From Bacillota bacterium (GTDB lineage: Bacteria > Eremiobacterota > SpSt-956 > JAKJGF01), in NCBI GenBank assembly GCA_029555925.1, contig JAKPQU010000075.1, forward strand, positions 1 to 6,782: a stretch of DNA of 6,782 nt, given 5' to 3'. The position numbers and the translations under genes are program-made. Below the pieces are notes generated by a model that was given only the letters and a program-made list of their open reading frames with translations, did no database searches and had not been told where the DNA came from. Below are positions 5,873 to 6,782 of the stretch, in pieces (the stretch's first letter is position 1; every line of letters begins with the position of its first letter).

Positions 5873-5928
5873 GTAATGTGTAATGCGCAGGAATTAAACC
5901 CGTCACGCGTCACGCGTTACCCGTCACG
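5873..5928. repeat. Inverted heptad element F at the end of trmB
   Basis: Units CGTCACG, CGTCACG, CGTTACC and CGTCACG run from 5901 to 5928. Opposite units GTAATGT and GTAATGC lie at 5873-5886. Bases 5873-5887 pair with 5906-5920 over 15 positions: 11 Watson-Crick, three G-T and one mismatch on the plus strand. The minus strand carries TGA 5926, TAA 5919, TGA 5912 and TGA 5905, which cover all three frames. TAA 5919 is the trmB stop, and the repeat encodes the last TrmB residues RDG. No T-run follows, so it is not a typical terminator. Confidence 0.85.
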
Positions 5929-6573
5929 TTTCTTAAGAATCACTCCGTGAAAGGCCCGTCCTTTCCTCTGATATTTCCGCTCAAAATTTGTACCTACCAG
6001 TTCACCTTCGCCGGCTGCTTCGGGAGAAGAAAATGGAAGGCACTGGAACAGATTTTCCACTGAAGAAATGTGCTTTTTTATCCATGTAAAATAATCGTCA
6101 TGATCTGTCACAATTCTTATAAGGCCGCCGGGGGCCAGAATTCTATGCAATTCTCTCAGGTTATTCTCCTGAATAAATCTTCTTCTGTTATGTTTTCTTT
6201 TAGGCCACGGGTCAGGGAAATATATATGTATCTGACGAAATGTTTCATCACCTACATGGTTTTTTATAAAAGAAAGAGCTTCTGCATTTACAATTTTTAT
6301 ATTCTTCAGACCTTCCCGGCGGGCCAGGTCTGCTGCATAAAGGGAATACTTTTTCGCATATTCCAGACCTATATAATTTACCGAAGAAACTGTCCCTGCC
6401 TGTCGAAGTAAAAATTCTCCTTTCCCTGTGCCTATCTCCAGTTCCAGGGGCAGATCACATCTTTCCCCGCCGAACCAGTTTCTAAAATCAACCTTCTCAC
6501 CTTCAGGAAGATTATCAGTCGTCAAACCTATATCACCCGTATCAAGTGTTTTTTTATATAATCTCGGTCTCAT
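5917..6573 (-). CDS. trmB: tRNA (guanine-N7)-methyltransferase TrmB
   Basis: TrmB transfers a methyl group from S-adenosylmethionine to N7 of G46 in the variable loop of many tRNAs, in the cytoplasm. At 218 residues it has the usual bacterial length. The SAM-binding motif LELEIGTGKGEFL is at 43-55 and the acidic residue ending the next strand is Glu71 in YIGLEYAKKY. The family signature YFPDPWPKRKHNRRR is at 118-132, VTDHDDYF at 155-162, and the C-terminal motif TNFERKYQRKGRAFHG at 195-210. All are intact. ATG 6573 gives the normal start; no strong ribosome binding site precedes it (a GAAAGG lies about 19 nt upstream). The last three residues and the stop codon are made of heptad-repeat sequence, so the native C-terminus probably ended near Lys214-Lys215. 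A 198-nt gap separates it from the TPR gene, so it is likely its own unit. Confidence 0.97.
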   Translation of the reverse strand: MRPRLYKKTLDTGDIGLTTDNLPEGEKVDFRNWFGGERCDLPLELEIGTGKGEFLLRQAGTVSSVNYIGLEYAKKYSLYAADLARREGLKNIKIVNAEALSFIKNHVGDETFRQIHIYFPDPWPKRKHNRRRFIQENNLRELHRILAPGGLIRIVTDHDDYFTWIKKHISSVENLFQCLPFSSPEAAGEGELVGTNFERKYQRKGRAFHGVILKKRDG

Positions 6574-6782
6574 AAATTATTTAGATAAACTGCCTTTCTA
6601 TAATTTTTATCTAATACCAAATTGCTTTAATTAAACTGAATAATTTGAATAATAGGTAAATACTGTCTGCCTGTCTGATGCTCCTCCGAAAAAAATCTAA
6701 ACTGGAACGTTTATAACAGTTACAGCTTATATCATGCTACTTTACATTATAATTCAATAAAATATACCTGTGCTGCCGTGAT
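6574..6782 (-). other. AT-rich region upstream of trmB, probable promoter region
   Basis: No gene is seen in these 209 nt on either strand. Minus-strand -10-like boxes are TATAAT (6751-6746) and an extended TGTTATAAA (6718-6710), but neither has a good -35 box at 17 nt. GGAGGAG on the minus strand (about 6687-6681) looks like a ribosome binding site but is followed by no start codon. Short tandem repeats occur at 6637-6654 (9-bp units TGAATAATT and TGAATAATA) and 6663-6678 (CTGTCTGC and CTGTCTGA). No clear heptad array is present here, unlike the other spacers. The far end could hold the last codons of another minus-strand gene, but this cannot be supported. Confidence 0.4.
6581..6614. repeat. 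9-bp perfect inverted repeat just before the trmB start
   Basis: TTAGATAAA (6581-6589) and TTTATCTAA (6606-6614) are exact inverted copies with 16 nt between them. The repeat ends 7 nt before the trmB ATG. In the mRNA it would put a GAAAGG sequence in the loop. It could be an operator or an mRNA hairpin, or chance in very AT-rich DNA. Confidence 0.5.

Noticed and set aside
5743..5928. CRISPR array or mobile-element end
   Set aside because: The repeats are 7 bp without unique spacers of constant length, and there is no transposase, target duplication or cas gene.
6671..6718. Riboswitch or small gene upstream of trmB
   Set aside because: GGAGGAG is present without a following start codon, and no known riboswitch core could be recognised; the plus-strand frame at 6678 has only 12 codons.
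6746..6782. C-terminal end of another minus-strand gene at the window edge
   Set aside because: All three frames close within about 15 codons and none shows recognisable protein sequence.

Overview
The window is AT-rich bacterial chromosomal DNA with five protein genes, all read from the minus strand. In transcription order they are: a tRNA (guanine-N7) methyltransferase (TrmB, 5917-6573); a large TPR-repeat protein (2368-5718); a stand-alone left-handed beta-helix protein related to the GlmU C-terminal domain (1586-2287); a tail-anchored Ser/Thr protein kinase (517-1506); and a single-domain response regulator (78-461). No RNA gene, insertion sequence, phage gene or CRISPR array is visible. 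The organism cannot be placed from one window. A Hanks-type kinase next to a receiver protein and a giant TPR protein, together with strong GGAGG-type ribosome binding sites, TTG starts and AT-rich DNA, would suit a signalling-rich bacterium of a poorly sampled phylum, but that is a guess.

The four genes from the TPR protein to the response regulator are separated by 55-80 nt and have no clear terminator between them, so they may be one transcript. The only promoter-like pair in the 198-nt gap behind trmB reads into the TPR gene. TPR protein, kinase and receiver are the kind of parts often fused in large signalling proteins, and here they are separate neighbours. A shared signalling role is inference. 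The beta-helix protein suggests a link to nucleotide-sugar or envelope chemistry, without proof. trmB is housekeeping and probably a separate unit.

The most striking feature is non-coding. Every spacer between the genes, and the region after the last gene, carries a short element built from degenerate 7-bp units (variants such as CGTGACG, GTAACGC, CAGTGAC, GTGAATA, CTTCACA). In most spacers the units are arranged as an inverted pair. Units next to a stop codon show TGA or TAA on the coding strand. Units next to the following start have the opposite orientation. Because the period is 7, consecutive units place stops in all three frames. The repeats run into gene ends: they encode the last three residues and the stop of TrmB. 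They also extend three open reading frames artificially at the N-terminus (TPR protein, kinase, response regulator). For two of these, a ribosome binding site placed 7 nt before an internal codon marks the more likely start.
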